Shown here: positions 1-7,544 of the stretch, piece by piece
Layout of the letters: each line of letters begins with the position of its first letter
How positions within the stretch are numbered: position 1 is the first letter of the stretch
NCBI GenBank assembly: GCA_021160625.1
Contig: JAGHCE010000215.1
Span: forward strand, 1-12,257
Reading direction: 5' to 3'
DNA length: 12,257 nucleotides
DNA from: Planctomycetota bacterium
GTDB lineage: Bacteria; Planctomycetota; DG-23; SLPQ01
Translations under genes and position numbers: made by a program
Notes under the pieces: model-generated
Database searches by the model: none
Seen by the model: only the letters and a program-made list of their open reading frames with translations
What the model was told of the DNA's origin: nothing

Positions 1-735
1 CAACCTGCCGCCGGGAAATCTCACGCGAAGTTTACCCGCCGGAATGCCTTCCAGGCCCTTGCGTATGACGGCCTCGATCGACACCTCCCTGCCACGCAGG
101 AAATCGGCGTCTCCCGGCACGATTTTCTGTATGCGCGCGCGCCCCACGGCAGGAACAAACCGGGTGGGATTGAAGAGCATCGAGACGCCGGCGGCGAAGT
201 TCTGCGGGGCAACCAAGCCGTAAAGCACCACCGCAACAACCACTGCCGCGCAGGCGGCCGCACGCCGTTTGAAACCACGGCGGTCCACGGCCGAAAGGAT
301 GTCGAAGCCGCGGGCGCGGGTAACGCACTCGTCGATGGCCCGGAAAAGCAGCAGCGGCGATGCGCTTCTGCGCTCGCCTGAGAGCTGCACCGCGTTTATG
401 AGCGAGTTGTCCAGGCCGTCGATTTTCTCTTCGGCCATTCGCGCAAGGGATTCGTAGGTGGGCCGCCACATAAGCGGCCTTACGACCCACAGCACAAACG
501 CCGCCGAGCCGACCCCCGCCACGGTCACCAAAGCCGCCCAGCGCGCCCAGGGCGCCCGAAGCGCAGGCAGTATATTGGCGCCCACGAGAAACGCGAATAC
601 AAACACCGCGCCGCCAAGAACCGCCGCGAAACCCAGAAAGCCCGTCAGAATCCGCGCGGATTTCGTGTGGTCCTTGAGCGCTAAGAGATCAGACTGGATA
701 TCCTCGGCCCTGGCGCTGCCCGTACGACTCGTCAT
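1..735 (-). CDS. DUF4175-like membrane protein, N-terminal 245 residues (C-terminus beyond window)
   Basis: Reading the minus strand from ATG at 735 gives 245 codons with no stop up to base 1, so the gene is cut by the window edge. The start has a strong Shine-Dalgarno (GAGGAGG, 6 nt spacer) and a promoter candidate upstream. The protein has a short charged N-terminus, hydrophobic helices at about 29-54 and 66-86, a cytoplasmic-looking segment with RMAEEKIDGLDNSL (about 99-112), a third helix at about 160-177, then a soluble region beginning near 205 with a PGD...GREVSIEAVI beta pattern. Two N-terminal helices, a 'GLDNxLxxAxQL' segment, a third helix and an Ig-like start is how I remember DUF4175-type proteins, which are usually several hundred residues longer. 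The role is not known; an envelope-associated function is an inference. The family call is moderate; the reading frame and membrane topology are strong. Confidence 0.72.
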   Translation of the reverse strand, partial: MTSRTGSARAEDIQSDLLALKDHTKSARILTGFLGFAAVLGGAVFVFAFLVGANILPALRAPWARWAALVTVAGVGSAAFVLWVVRPLMWRPTYESLARMAEEKIDGLDNSLINAVQLSGERRSASPLLLFRAIDECVTRARGFDILSAVDRRGFKRRAAACAAVVVAVVLYGLVAPQNFAAGVSMLFNPTRFVPAVGRARIQKIVPGDADFLRGREVSIEAVIRKGLEGIPAGKLRVRFPGGRL

Positions 736-764
736 AAGGCGCCTCCTCGTCGGCCCTTTCTTCC

Positions 765-793
765 AGTGTAAACACACGCGGCAGGTGAGTCAA
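765..793 (-). promoter_or_regulatory. Candidate sigma70 promoter for the DUF4175-like gene
   Basis: On the minus strand TTGACT (793-788) is followed after exactly 17 nt by TACACT (770-765). The -35 matches 5 of 6 and the -10 matches 4 of 6 consensus bases. Transcription would begin near 758, giving a leader of about 20-25 nt that contains the GAGGAGG ribosome site of the gene starting at 735. It is a pattern match only, but it sits in the expected place. Confidence 0.5.
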
Positions 794-821
794 ACGCCTT
801 GATGTAGTACGCCGTTTTCCC

Positions 822-849
822 TTGACCGCAATGCCCGCCCAAATATATT
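822..849 (+). promoter_or_regulatory. Candidate sigma70 promoter of the hisD-hisC-nadA operon
   Basis: TTGACC (822-827) and TATATT (844-849) are separated by 16 nt; each hexamer matches 5 of 6 consensus bases. Transcription would begin near 856, about 50 nt before the hisD ATG. The leader is too short for a leader-peptide attenuator, and I see no His-rich peptide, riboswitch or strong terminator hairpin in it. The only divergent competitor is the minus-strand promoter at 765-793. Confidence 0.55.
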
Positions 850-908
850 AGATTGTTTCCGGTTTGAACACGCTCCGGACGCGGATGTTTCACCGAGGAG
901 ACGCCTTT

Positions 909-2255
909 ATGCCGTCCATTCAACACATAGACTGGTCCGAACCCGACGCCAGGGCCCAGCTTGACGCCCTGCGCAAGTCACTCGGGATGGACACCGGCCA
1001 GATGACAAAGGCCTCCCAGGAAAGAACCGTGGAGGTTTTCGGCGAGCACTTGAGCCCCTTGTCCGTCGTCAGGCGGATTCTCGACGAGGTAAAAATGCGC
1101 GGCGACGATGCCGTCGTGAAATACTCCGAAAAAATCGACTCCCTGATGCTCGAACCGGGCCAGTTCCGCATCGAGGCACAGGAGTTCGAGGCGGCCTGGA
1201 ACCGCGTTGACGACAACTTTCGCAGGGCACTTGAAGCCGCCAGAAAAAACATCGAGGCGTTCCAGCGGCATATCCTCGGAACCGAAGCCGGCCTATTTGA
1301 ACGCGACGGGGTACGGCTGGAGGCCGTCGCTCGGCCGCTCGCACGGGTCGGCGTCTATATCCCGGGAGGGGCAGCAGCTTACCCGTCGGCGGTGCTGATG
1401 GATGTTATCCCCGCACAGGTGGCCGGCTGCCGGGAAATAGCCGTCACGACGCCGACGGCGAATCTCAATGACTCCGTCTTAGCGGCCTTTCACATCCTGG
1501 GTCTCAAAGAGGTCTACCGCATCGGCGGGCCGACCGCCGTCGCAATGCTGGCCTACGGGACCGAGACCGTCCCGAAAGTCGATATGATCGTGGGCGCAGG
1601 CAACATATTCGTGACGCTGGCCAAGCGCGAGGTCTGCGGCACGGTGAAGATAGATATGTTCGCCGGCCCCAGCGAGATTTTCGTGATAGCCGACGAGACG
1701 GCCGATCCTGATTACGTGGCGGCAGACCTCCTCTCGCAAGCGGAGCACTACCCCGGCTCGGCGATTGCGGTGAGCGATTCACCGGAATTGCTCGCGGCCG
1801 TCCAGAAGGCCCTTTCGAGGCAGCTCGGCACGCTCGCGCGCGAAGAGATGTGCCGCGAATGCCTGGAAAAGTACGGGGCTCTCGTCGCCGTGGCGAACCT
1901 TGACGAGGCGATCGAAGTGGCCAACCGGGTCGCCCCCGAGCATCTTGAAATCATAACAAAGGACCCGCGCGCCGTCGCCCGACGGATAGAGAACGCCGGG
2001 ACGGTGTTTTTGGGAGCGGATACGCCGGAGGCCGTCGGCGACTATCTCGCCGGGCCGTCGCACACCCTGCCGACGGGAGGCACGGCGCGGTTTACAAGCG
2101 GGCTCTCAGCGCTCGATTTCCTCAAGCGTATCACGTTCGTCGAGTACTCCAAGGAAGCCCTGGAGAGGGAGCTGCCCGATATCGAAACCATCGCAAGGAG
2201 CGAAGGGCTCGAAGCCCACGCCCGGGCGGCCAGGATACGCATTGAAAAGGAATAA
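909..2255 (+). CDS. hisD: Histidinol dehydrogenase
   Basis: This enzyme performs the last two steps of histidine synthesis: NAD+-dependent oxidation of L-histidinol through the aldehyde to L-histidine, using a bound zinc ion in the cytoplasm. The 448-residue length is normal for the family. Recognisable landmarks are RVGVYIPGG near 146-154, the IVGAGNIFVTLAKR stretch (227-240), the FAGPSEI motif (251-257), zinc ligands expected at Q277 and H280 in LSQAEHYP, the catalytic E344-H345 pair in APEHLEI, D378 in VGDYLAGPSHTLPTGG, and the C-terminal H437 in GLEAHARAA, so the active site looks complete. The start is placed at ATG 909 because GAGGAG lies 8 nt upstream; an in-frame TTG at 864 would add 15 unlikely residues and has no ribosome site. 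It is the first gene of the run, 4 nt before hisC. Confidence 0.97.
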   Translation: MPSIQHIDWSEPDARAQLDALRKSLGMDTGQMTKASQERTVEVFGEHLSPLSVVRRILDEVKMRGDDAVVKYSEKIDSLMLEPGQFRIEAQEFEAAWNRVDDNFRRALEAARKNIEAFQRHILGTEAGLFERDGVRLEAVARPLARVGVYIPGGAAAYPSAVLMDVIPAQVAGCREIAVTTPTANLNDSVLAAFHILGLKEVYRIGGPTAVAMLAYGTETVPKVDMIVGAGNIFVTLAKREVCGTVKIDMFAGPSEIFVIADETADPDYVAADLLSQAEHYPGSAIAVSDSPELLAAVQKALSRQLGTLAREEMCRECLEKYGALVAVANLDEAIEVANRVAPEHLEIITKDPRAVARRIENAGTVFLGADTPEAVGDYLAGPSHTLPTGGTARFTSGLSALDFLKRITFVEYSKEALERELPDIETIARSEGLEAHARAARIRIEKE

Positions 2256-2259
2256 CGAA

Positions 2260-3315
2260 ATGTTCGTCAGGCCCAACATCGCCGGGATGCAGCCCTATAT
2301 CCCCGGTGAGCAGCCTTCAGGCAGCGGATTCGTCAAGCTCAATACCAACGAGAACCCCTATCCGCCTTCGCCACGGGTCGTGAGGGCGCTTCTGGCCGAG
2401 GCATGGGGTGCGCTCAACCTCTACCCCGACCCGATGGCTGATGCCGTTCGGGACCGCCTGGCGAAGCGTTTCGGCCTCAAGAGGGAAAACTTTCTCATCG
2501 GAAACGGCGGCGACGACATCCTGACCATCGTTACGCGCTGCCTCGTCGATGAGCACGATCGTGTTGCCTGCCCCGTGCCCACCTACATCCTCTACAGGAC
2601 GATGGCCGACCTGCAAGGCGGCGAGATAATCGAAGTGCCGTTCGGGGAAGACTTCTCGCTGCCTGAGGGGCTCTTCGGCAACGAGGCCAGGGTGACTTTT
2701 CTCGCCAACCCCAACAGCCCGTCGGGGACGGCGGCATCCGTGTCCGAAGTGAAGCGCTTAGCCGAGAGCCTCGACGGGGTTCTTGTCGTCGACGAGGCCT
2801 ACGCGGACTTCGCCGAAGAAAACTGTATGGATCTCGTGGGCACGCTGGCGAACCTCTGCGTGCTTCGCAGCTTCTCGAAGTCGTTTTCGCTTGCGGGCCT
2901 CAGGATCGGCTACCTGGCAGGTCCGGCCGATTTTGTCGCCGAGTGCCTCAAGGCAAAGGACTCGTACAACGTCAACCGCCTGTCAATCGTCGCGGCGGCG
3001 ACGGCACTTGACGACTACGATTATATGCTCTCCAATGTCGAGCAAATCCGGCAGACGCGGCGGTTCCTGGCCGACTCGCTCGATGCGCTTGGTTTCAAGA
3101 CGCTTCCCTCGCAGGCCAACTTCGTGTGGACCAGGGCACCCGCGCCGGGGGCAAAGGCGATATACGAAGACCTCAAGGGCCGCAAGATACTCGTTCGCTT
3201 CTGGGACAGCCCGCTTATGAATGAGTTCCTGAGAATATCCGTCGGGAAACGCGACGAAATAGACCTGCTCCTCGGGGTGCTTGGGAAGATTACGGAGGCG
3301 GCCGGTGACGACTGA
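2260..3315 (+). CDS. hisC: Histidinol-phosphate aminotransferase
   Basis: A fold-type I, PLP-dependent aminotransferase of 351 residues that converts imidazole-acetol phosphate plus glutamate into histidinol phosphate and 2-oxoglutarate. Visible landmarks are LNTNENPYPPSP near the N-terminus (27-38), GNGGDDIL (81-88) for PLP-phosphate contact, NPNSPSG (150-156), DEAYADF (178-184) with the PLP-ring aspartate D178, the Schiff-base lysine K207 in SFSKSFSLAGLRIGYLAG, and R325 in FLRISVGKRDE for the substrate carboxylate. The start at ATG 2260 has AAGGA 8 nt upstream inside the end of hisD; an alternative TTG at 2242 would overlap hisD. Adjacency to hisD argues for the histidine role, although HisC relatives can also act on aromatic amino acids. 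It overlaps nadA by 11 nt. Confidence 0.95.
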   Translation: MFVRPNIAGMQPYIPGEQPSGSGFVKLNTNENPYPPSPRVVRALLAEAWGALNLYPDPMADAVRDRLAKRFGLKRENFLIGNGGDDILTIVTRCLVDEHDRVACPVPTYILYRTMADLQGGEIIEVPFGEDFSLPEGLFGNEARVTFLANPNSPSGTAASVSEVKRLAESLDGVLVVDEAYADFAEENCMDLVGTLANLCVLRSFSKSFSLAGLRIGYLAGPADFVAECLKAKDSYNVNRLSIVAAATALDDYDYMLSNVEQIRQTRRFLADSLDALGFKTLPSQANFVWTRAPAPGAKAIYEDLKGRKILVRFWDSPLMNEFLRISVGKRDEIDLLLGVLGKITEAAGDD

Positions 3316-4216
3316 GACGCTTTCTGAAAAGGTAAGGGCCCTTGCGCAGAGCAAGGGCGCGCTGCTCTTGGCCCACAACTATCAGCTCGGCGAGGTCCAG
3401 GACGTTGCGGACTTCGTGGGCGACAGCTTGGAGCTGGCGAGGAAGGCGGCCGCGTCGGATGCGCGGCTCATCCTCTTTTGCGGCGTTCGTTTTATGGCCG
3501 AAACGGCCAAGATACTGAACCCCTCCGCAACCGTTCTCGAACCCGCCCCCAACGCCGGCTGCCCGCTGGCCGATATGCTCACAGCCGAGCAGCTTATCCG
3601 CCTCAAGCGGGAGCACCCGGATGCCCTCGTCGTCACCTATGTCAACTCGTCGGCCGAAGTCAAGGCCGAGAGCGACTACTGCTGCACGTCGGGAAACGCG
3701 GTGAAGGTCGTGGCCGCCCTGCCCCCCGGCAGGGAGGTCATCTTCGGCCCGGACCAATCCCTCGGCCAGTTCGTCTCCGGGAGACTCGGCAGGGAGCTTA
3801 TTCTTTGGAGGGGCTATTGCCCGACTCACCATCGCATCACGGTCGACGCAATCGACGAGGCCAGGCGCGCTCACCCCGCAGCGAAGGTCGTGGTTCACCC
3901 CGAGTGCACCCCGGACGTCACCGCCGTCGCCGACGAGGTGGCCTCCACGGCGGGGATACTTCGCTACGCGGCCGAGACACCGTGCGACGAGTACATCATC
4001 GGGACGGAAAACGGGATGCTCCACCGGCTCGCCAAGGAGTTGCCCAAGAAGCGCTTCTATCCTGTCTCGTCGCTGGTCACCTGCCCCAATATGAAGATTA
4101 ACACACTCGAAAAGGTCCTGAGGTCCCTGGAAACGGGGCAGTACGAGGTTGATGTGTCCGACAAGATCGCGCAAGCGGCGCGCCTGGCGCTTCGGCGAAT
4201 GGTGGAACTGGTATAG
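3305..4216 (+). CDS. nadA: Quinolinate synthase (three-cysteine type)
   Basis: Condenses iminoaspartate with dihydroxyacetone phosphate to give quinolinate, the first pyridine intermediate of de novo NAD synthesis, using an oxygen-sensitive 4Fe-4S cluster. The 303-residue protein has LLAHNYQLGEVQ (21-32), FCGVRFMAETAKIL (58-71), AGCPLADM (84-91), VTYVNSSAEVKAESD (110-124), CTSGNAVKVV (127-136), HPEC (198-201) and TCPNMK (259-264). The cluster ligands should be C86, C201 and C260, the compact arrangement of Thermotoga-like enzymes rather than the longer E. coli type. The start is GTG 3305: GGAGG ends 6 nt upstream, and the homology begins directly after. The gene begins 11 nt inside hisC, so translational coupling is likely. 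No nadB or nadC is present in the window. Confidence 0.96.
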   Translation: MTTETLSEKVRALAQSKGALLLAHNYQLGEVQDVADFVGDSLELARKAAASDARLILFCGVRFMAETAKILNPSATVLEPAPNAGCPLADMLTAEQLIRLKREHPDALVVTYVNSSAEVKAESDYCCTSGNAVKVVAALPPGREVIFGPDQSLGQFVSGRLGRELILWRGYCPTHHRITVDAIDEARRAHPAAKVVVHPECTPDVTAVADEVASTAGILRYAAETPCDEYIIGTENGMLHRLAKELPKKRFYPVSSLVTCPNMKINTLEKVLRSLETGQYEVDVSDKIAQAARLALRRMVELV

Positions 4217-4231
4217 ATGAGGAGCGCTTCG

Positions 4232-5224
4232 ATGCTCAAGATTGCCATTATCGGCTGCGGCAGGATTACGGAGGTTATGTACCTGCCGGAATTCGCCTCG
4301 ATCCCGGATGTGTCAGTGACGGCGCTGGCCGACACCAACACGAAAAACCTCAACCGCCTGGGCAACTTCTACGGCATAAAGGGGCGATACCGGGACTACC
4401 GCGAGATGCTCGCCACCGAGGATGTCGACGCGGTCTGCGTCTGCACTCCCAACTATCTCCACGCCAAGATGACGGTGGAGAGCTGCCGCGCGGGCAGGCA
4501 CGTCCTCGTGGAAAAACCCGTCGCCACCTCGATCGCCGAGGTAAAGCGAATGAAGGCGGCGGCCAAGGAGGCCGGTGTCTTCATTATGGTGGAACAGACC
4601 CACCGGTTCGTGCCGGCCAATGAGCGCGCGCGCGAAGTCATCCGGTCCGGCCTGTTGGGTAAGGTAATCGGTTTCCGCGCCAGGGTGGGCTCCGGTGACC
4701 CTCGCAACTGGAGCCCCGCGGGAAAATGGTTCTTCAAGAAGGAGCAGGCCTTCGGCGGCGCCCTGGCCGACATAGGCATACATATCATCGACACCGTCAG
4801 GTGGGTGTCCGGCAAAGAGATTGCAAGAGTCCAGGCCTTCACGGCGAAAATCGCTGTGAAGGGCACCGTAGAGGACAACGCCGCCTTGACGGTGGAAACC
4901 ACCGACGGCTGCGTCGGGACCATCGAGGCCTCGTGGACGCAGTCGCCGGGCTACTTCGGCTACCAGATTTTCTGTGAGAAAGGTATGCTGGAAAACGTTA
5001 CAGGGAAGGGCCTGCGGGGCGTCCTGTCGGACCCACCCGGCGAGATGACCTTCGACGTACCCACCAAGAGTGTCCACCAGAGCGCGTTCAGGTACTTTGC
5101 CGATTGCGTAATGAAGGACGAAAAGCCGTTCGTGGACATCAACGAGGGAGGTCGCAGCTTAGCAGTCGTAATTGCGGCGTACCGCTCGGCGGCCACTGGG
5201 CGTGTGATGGCCGTGAAGTTCTAA
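4232..5224 (+). CDS. Gfo/Idh/MocA-family NAD(P)-dependent oxidoreductase
   Basis: A 330-residue two-domain dehydrogenase. The N-terminal Rossmann fold shows KIAIIGCGRITEVMYLP (3-19) with the family's GxGxxxxxxxxP pattern and D34 after the second strand (ALADTN). The family signature follows: VCVCTPNYLHA (68-78) and VLVEKPVATS (91-100) with the catalytic-type lysine K95. The C-terminal alpha/beta domain has GGALADIGIHIIDTVRW (175-191), giving the usual D180/H184 proton-relay pair. The start is ATG 4232, with GAGGAG 7 nt upstream; an ATG at 4217 would leave the ribosome site inside the gene. It follows nadA by 15 nt, apparently as the last gene of the operon. Family members oxidise or reduce sugars, inositols or sugar nucleotides; the substrate cannot be read from the sequence. 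A link to histidine or NAD synthesis is only contextual. Confidence 0.9.
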   Translation: MLKIAIIGCGRITEVMYLPEFASIPDVSVTALADTNTKNLNRLGNFYGIKGRYRDYREMLATEDVDAVCVCTPNYLHAKMTVESCRAGRHVLVEKPVATSIAEVKRMKAAAKEAGVFIMVEQTHRFVPANERAREVIRSGLLGKVIGFRARVGSGDPRNWSPAGKWFFKKEQAFGGALADIGIHIIDTVRWVSGKEIARVQAFTAKIAVKGTVEDNAALTVETTDGCVGTIEASWTQSPGYFGYQIFCEKGMLENVTGKGLRGVLSDPPGEMTFDVPTKSVHQSAFRYFADCVMKDEKPFVDINEGGRSLAVVIAAYRSAATGRVMAVKF

Positions 5225-5232
5225 GCCACAGC

Positions 5233-5490
5233 CTAACGGCCTTCCTTGAAGTATATTTCTTTTATGGCGCGCAAGGGATAGCCGCTGGCGTTTAGCTGCT
5301 TTATAATCTCAACGCGCCTGACGGCCTGGTCGTCGAAGAGATGCCGGCCGCTTTCGGTCAGTTCGGCCTCTTCGATAAGGCCCATAGTGAGGTAAGTATA
5401 GAGCGTCTGGCGACTTATGCCGACGCGGGTGAGGAACTCACCGGTCTTGTAGCGTTTCGGCTTTGTCGGTTCTTTTGTGATGGTTATCAT
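5233..5490 (-). CDS. Small MerR-type DNA-binding protein
   Basis: An 85-residue protein consisting almost entirely of one winged helix-turn-helix of the MerR type: YKTGEFLTRVGISRQTLYTYLTMGLI (about 14-39), a wing with ESGRHLFDDQAVRRVEII (46-63) and a last helix ending at about 80 (SGYPLRAIKEIYF, 69-81). The usual C-terminal dimerisation coiled coil and effector domain are missing, so ligand sensing by this chain alone is unlikely. The start at ATG 5490 is the only methionine; the upstream AAAGGGGGTT is purine-rich but sits almost against the start, so translation may be weak. The gene converges on the oxidoreductase with 8 nt between stops, and is divergent from the GT39-like gene, so regulation of that gene or of itself is plausible but not shown. 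Confidence 0.85.
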   Translation of the reverse strand: MITITKEPTKPKRYKTGEFLTRVGISRQTLYTYLTMGLIEEAELTESGRHLFDDQAVRRVEIIKQLNASGYPLRAIKEIYFKEGR

Positions 5491-5529
5491 AACCCCCTTT
5501 GCGAGTGGTTTCGCACCTGCTTACCTATT

Positions 5530-7296
5530 ATGCTTAGTTCGGAAAAAGATACCCCCGAAGTGAAAGAAATCCGCCGGGAATCCCCTCCGGAAGCGGCCGA
5601 AACCGCATCGGAGAACCTTTCGCGGGCGGCTTCCGTGCGTTTTGCGGCCCTTTCCCTGGCCGTCGTGGCCCTGGGCCTCATTGTGCGGCTCCTCTTCATC
5701 GGCCGGTACGAGGTCTGGCTGGATGAGGCCTATTGCTTTGGAGTCGCCGCGAAGCCCATCCGCGCTATTATCGCCGACTTGGCGCTCGACAACGGCCCGC
5801 CGCTCTACTACTTCCTGCTGCACTATTGGATGGCGCTCTTCGGCGAGGGCCCCGTGGCGCTGCGGTCGCTTTCCGCGGTCTTTTCGGCCGGCACGGTGGC
5901 AGTCGTCGTCTTCTGGAAGACCCCGTGGTTTTCGCGGCGTGCGCGGCTTCTGGCCGGGTTCGTGCTGGCGATAACGCCGCTTGCCGTTTACTACGCCCAG
6001 GAAACCAGGATGTATTCGCCGGTGCTTTTCTTCACGGCGGTGGGGACGGTATTCCTGGAAAAAGGCCTACGGCGCGGCGGGCGGGGCAATTGGGCACTTT
6101 TCGGCCTTTTCACGCTGCTTGGCCTCTACACAAGCTACATCGCCATCTTTCTCGTGCCGCTGGGATACATAGTCGCCGTCGCGGGCTACTGCTTCGAAAG
6201 GAACCGAGGCCTCCTCCTGCGACGCCTCGCGGGCCTCCTGGCGGCGCACCTTGCCGTGGTGCTTCTCTTCCTGCCGTGGCTGCCGACCTTCGTCAGCCAG
6301 CCCTCCGCCGAGGCCACCGGGTGGATTGCAAGGCTGCCCGATCAGCCCAACAAGGTTCTCCTGCCGGTACAGTCCCTGTCCGTGATGACGGTGGGAGGGG
6401 CATATTATCCAACGTATTTGCGGCACCTGTGGATGAGTCCGCAAAAGGCCGCGGCCGTGCGCGAGGCCGTCAGGCAAGGACGTGAGAAACGCCTTTCGGC
6501 CAGGATCCTGGCTCGGATTCCGCCCGTTGTGCCGCTTTATCTCGTTGCTGTGCTGACCGTAGCGGTGTTGGGAGCGGCACTGGGCCAAGGAGAGACACCG
6601 TTCCCGAGGCGGGTGTTTCTCGTGTGCTGGCTGGCGCTGCCGATACTCGTGCCGCTTGCGCTGTCTCTTGTCAGGCCGATGTACGTCGTCGGCAGGTATG
6701 AGCTGACGGCGCTGCCGGCGCTTGCCGGGCTGTCGGGGCTCGGCTTAGCCGGTTTCAGGAAGGCAGTGCGAATTCCCGCGCTCGTCCTGGCGTCGCTTCT
6801 CTTCCTGTACACCTGGGGCCATATGCAGTCGTTCGGCAACACGGGCCTGGAGCCGGCAAGGGGCGCCTATGTGGCCCGGATCGCCAGGCCGGGGGACATC
6901 GTCCTGACGGAGGCGTTCGAGTACGCGCCGACATACTACTACGCCGGTTCCAGGCGTGATACGCTGAAACTTATGACATTCCCGCGCGACACGAAGGACC
7001 ACTCGGCCTGGATAGACTACGACAAGTGGCTAAGCGGCCCGCTCGGCGCCGAAACGCCCAGACAGGCGCTTCTCGACGAGGCGGCGGCAACCGTGAAAGA
7101 GGCCGTCGACGCAATACCAGCCGGCGGCAGGATAATCGTCGTCCGCCCAGTCTCCCCCAAGCCGCCCCAGTGGGTAACGGCGATGGAAAGCGCGCTCTAC
7201 GAGGCCCTCGACGCGGCCACGCCTCGCCCGCTCTACCGCGACGTCTCCGCCGAGACGCCGGGCTCCAGGGTCGTCATCTACCGAAAACTCCCTTGA
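5530..7296 (+). CDS. GT39/ArnT-like polytopic membrane glycosyltransferase
   Basis: A 588-residue GT-C fold protein of the PMT/ArnT type, which transfers a sugar from a polyprenyl-phosphate donor to a lipid or protein on the outer face of the inner membrane. After a polar 35-residue N-terminus, the first helix (about 37-57) is followed by VWLDEAYCF with the acidic D65-E66 pair expected in the first extracytoplasmic loop, then DNGPPLYYFLLHYW (87-100) and YYAQETRMYSP (154-164), all typical of the family. About ten further hydrophobic helices follow, ending near 440, and a soluble C-terminal domain (about 445-588; ARPGDIVLTEAF...YYYAG). The start is uncertain: ATG 5530 has no clear ribosome site, and the frame stays open upstream to 5341 only by running antisense across the MerR gene. 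Substrate and donor cannot be determined. Confidence 0.85.
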   Translation: MLSSEKDTPEVKEIRRESPPEAAETASENLSRAASVRFAALSLAVVALGLIVRLLFIGRYEVWLDEAYCFGVAAKPIRAIIADLALDNGPPLYYFLLHYWMALFGEGPVALRSLSAVFSAGTVAVVVFWKTPWFSRRARLLAGFVLAITPLAVYYAQETRMYSPVLFFTAVGTVFLEKGLRRGGRGNWALFGLFTLLGLYTSYIAIFLVPLGYIVAVAGYCFERNRGLLLRRLAGLLAAHLAVVLLFLPWLPTFVSQPSAEATGWIARLPDQPNKVLLPVQSLSVMTVGGAYYPTYLRHLWMSPQKAAAVREAVRQGREKRLSARILARIPPVVPLYLVAVLTVAVLGAALGQGETPFPRRVFLVCWLALPILVPLALSLVRPMYVVGRYELTALPALAGLSGLGLAGFRKAVRIPALVLASLLFLYTWGHMQSFGNTGLEPARGAYVARIARPGDIVLTEAFEYAPTYYYAGSRRDTLKLMTFPRDTKDHSAWIDYDKWLSGPLGAETPRQALLDEAAATVKEAVDAIPAGGRIIVVRPVSPKPPQWVTAMESALYEALDAATPRPLYRDVSAETPGSRVVIYRKLP

Positions 7297-7305
7297 AGAG
7301 AGGGG

Positions 7306-7325
7306 GGGGTCTTCGACCCCTTTTT
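7306..7325 (+). terminator. Rho-independent terminator downstream of the GT39-like gene
   Basis: A perfect 6-bp G/C-rich stem GGGGTC/GACCCC (7306-7311 and 7315-7320) with loop TTC is followed directly by TTTTT (7321-7325). It begins 10 nt after the stop codon at 7296 and points in the direction of that gene. It also resembles the repeat unit that follows. Confidence 0.75.
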
Positions 7326-7330
7326 GCTAC

Positions 7331-7355
7331 GGGGGGAGGGCTTCGCCCCCTTTTT
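7331..7355 (+). terminator. Second tandem terminator-like hairpin, part of repeat block A
   Basis: GGGGGGAGGGC, TTC, GCCCCC can fold as GGGC/GCCC or with the outer G and C runs paired, and is followed by TTTTT (7351-7355). It repeats the design of the hairpin 25 nt upstream (hairpin, TTTTTGCTA, G-run) and recurs at 10852-10879, so it may be a repeat element as much as a terminator. Confidence 0.6.
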
Positions 7356-7411
7356 GCTATGGGGGCCGCGCGCGTTGCGCGCGGCGATCAACCGACCTTC
7401 TGCGGGCGCGG
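7333..7411 (+). repeat. Composite repeat block, copy A
   Basis: This 79-bp block aligns without gaps to 10852-10930 (offset 3519) in the same orientation; by hand count 69 of 79 positions agree. It contains the hairpin plus T-run, TTTGCTAY, a GGGGG run, the identical palindrome CCGCGCGC-GTT-GCGCGCGG (7366-7384, 8-bp stem) and a TCAACYGACC segment. It leads into a CCTAC-ended dyad element. Confidence 0.9.
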
Positions 7412-7426
7412 CAAGCAGCGCCCCTA
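7406..7426 (+). repeat. CCTAC-ended dyad element 1
   Basis: GCGCGGCAAGCAGCGCCCCTAC is an imperfect dyad (GCGC...GCGC) with the fixed tail CCCTAC. The same design recurs at 7521-7544, 7587-7613, 10921-10947 and 10985-11007. Confidence 0.75.
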
Positions 7427-7520
7427 CGGATGTTGTGTGCCACGGCAGCTACGCCACACCATTGGCGCATAAATTTCACCCGCCACTGGATGGCTTGCCC
7501 CGTCGCGCAGATCGTATTCC

Positions 7521-7544
7521 GCGCGCGGCAAGCCGCGCCCCTAC
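7521..7544 (+). repeat. CCTAC-ended dyad element 2
   Basis: The arms GCGCGGC and GCCGCGC surround the centre AA and are followed by CCCTAC, making this the best preserved dyad of the set. It is preceded by CGTATTCC, similar to the CTGTTCC before the second tandem unit at about 10955. Confidence 0.75.

Noticed and set aside
32..490. Minus-strand frame of 152 codons at the left edge
   Set aside because: It is an arginine-rich shadow. A different minus-strand frame from 735 encodes a coherent membrane protein with promoter and ribosome site.
850..908. Possible attenuator or riboswitch in the hisD leader
   Set aside because: Only a weak 4-bp CCGG pairing is visible, with no His-codon peptide, no T-run and too little length.
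3482..3499. Apparent active-site change in NadA (CGVRFMAE where many have CGVHFMAE)
   Set aside because: The E. coli enzyme also has arginine here (GVRFMGE), so this is ordinary family variation.
3290..4174. Long open frame antisense to nadA (294 codons)
   Set aside because: It lies fully opposite a gene with all family motifs. Its composition is what the complement of a high-GC coding frame gives, and it has no recognisable domain.
5341..5529. N-terminal extension of the GT39-like protein
   Set aside because: The 63 extra codons run antisense across the MerR gene, are not hydrophobic or family-like, and precede a normal GT39 N-terminus.
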